Shown here: one piece after another, positions 63,775-64,000 of the stretch
Layout: every line of letters starts with the position of its first letter
Numbering within the stretch: position 1 is the stretch's first letter
Assembly: GCF_015354405.1 (NCBI RefSeq)
Contig: NZ_JADKYP010000015.1
Coordinates: 62,001 to 126,000 of the forward strand
Reading direction: 5' to 3'
Length of the DNA stretch: 64,000 nucleotides
Source of the DNA: Nocardia sp. BSTN01
GTDB lineage: Bacteria; Actinomycetota; Actinomycetes; Mycobacteriales; Mycobacteriaceae
The notes under the pieces: generated by a model
What the model was told of the DNA's origin: nothing
Databases searched by the model: none
What the model saw: only the letters and a program-made list of their open reading frames with translations
Translations under genes and position numbers: made by a program

Positions 63775-64000
63775 TCAGGACGGAAACAACGGCACGATTA
63801 CCGCAGCGGCGCTCACGGCGTGCCTGCATGGCGCTTCTGCTGCACGAGTGCTCATGTTGTAGATGGAGACCTCGAAGGTCCCCTGGGTTGCAGGGAAGGC
63901 CACGTAGCAGTTCGTGCCGTTCTTGTCCGAAGCAGTTCGATACTGGAAGCCGTCTCTTCCGCCAACGGTCACTGCCTGGAAATCGATGTTGTCCGGCTTC
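63775..64000 (-). CDS. DUF3558-like lipoprotein (N-terminus outside window)
   Basis: The frame is open to the right edge; only the C-terminal 74 residues are visible. They contain DNIDFQAVTVGGRDGFQYRT, NGTNCYVAFPATQGTFEVSI and CRHAVSAAAVIVPLFPS. This resembles the C-terminal part of DUF3558 proteins, lipoproteins often found beside ESX accessory genes in Nocardia and related genera (from memory). It is 10 bp upstream of the PE-like gene, so it heads the visible operon. The signal peptide cannot be seen. Confidence 0.6.
   Translation of the reverse strand, partial: KPDNIDFQAVTVGGRDGFQYRTASDKNGTNCYVAFPATQGTFEVSIYNMSTRAAEAPCRHAVSAAAVIVPLFPS

Overview
The window is high-GC actinobacterial DNA, most likely from Nocardia or a close relative in the Mycobacteriales. 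The evidence is the gene content and order: glnA1, glnE, panB, a Hip1/CaeA-type protease, glnA2, a CHAD protein, RNase H/CobC phosphatase, a C4 zinc-ribbon protein, NIF3, CobC-like aminotransferase, ptpA, SURF1 and cobD. This is the gene set of the Mycobacterium tuberculosis Rv2219A-Rv2236c neighbourhood, here spread over about 40 kb with many accessory genes inserted. An RNase P RNA gene, an F420-type LLM oxidoreductase and a type VII secretion accessory operon fit the same assignment.

Layout. 1-3.2 kb: an IclR regulator, a heavily deleted aldehyde dehydrogenase pseudogene, and a divergent aldo/keto reductase-TetR pair with two near-identical operators. 3.5-5.2 kb: glnA1 behind a tandem GlnR site and ahead of a strong terminator. 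5.2-13.7 kb: accessory enzymes (MpaB-type oxygenase, CocE-type hydrolase, M20 peptidase, DUF3224, monoacylglycerol lipase-like hydrolase, a type II lumazine synthase, a zinc metallopeptidase lipoprotein, a small secreted protein). 13.7-22.9 kb: a DUF2156 lipid-modifying membrane protein with a coupled leader peptide, glnE, panB, the Hip1-like protease and glnA2. 22.9-31.2 kb: phosphotransferase, lipoprotein, prolyl iminopeptidase, CHAD protein, RNB ribonuclease, SDR, SnoaL and Clp-N proteins, and rnpB. 31.2-34.5 kb: two alpha/beta hydrolases and a lactate 2-monooxygenase with a 34-bp palindrome between. 34.5-43 kb: the RNase H/zinc-ribbon/NIF3/CobC-like/ptpA/SURF1/cobD block. 43-47.6 kb: an ECF41/SigJ sigma factor with a matching promoter, alanine dehydrogenase, an MBL hydrolase, a GlxA-type regulator and a gamma-carbonic anhydrase.

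The last quarter (47.6-64 kb) looks accessory. It holds a 59-residue gene, a TetR regulator, an orphan Eco57I-like DNA adenine methyltransferase next to a Phd-VapC toxin-antitoxin pair, a UshA-like nucleotidase, a diverged tandem repeat, a P450, a NERD-domain membrane protein, a frameshifted XRE antitoxin remnant, an amidase, an LLM oxidoreductase, a frame-disrupted WXG100-like gene, a Uma2 protein, and a four-gene operon running off the right edge (DUF3558-like lipoprotein, small PE-like protein, WXG/PPE-like substrate, EspG chaperone).

How genes work together: GlnA1 makes glutamine under GlnR control, and GlnE in the same window would adenylylate its Tyr406. GlnA2 lacks that tyrosine. The final operon forms a type VII secretion substrate/chaperone module without core secretion genes in view. 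The strongest candidates for something not yet described are that ESX satellite operon with its degraded WXG100 neighbour, the methyltransferase/toxin-antitoxin island, the NERD-transmembrane protein, and three small genes (26, 31 and 59 residues) with good translation signals. All family assignments were made by reading motifs and none was checked by a database search.
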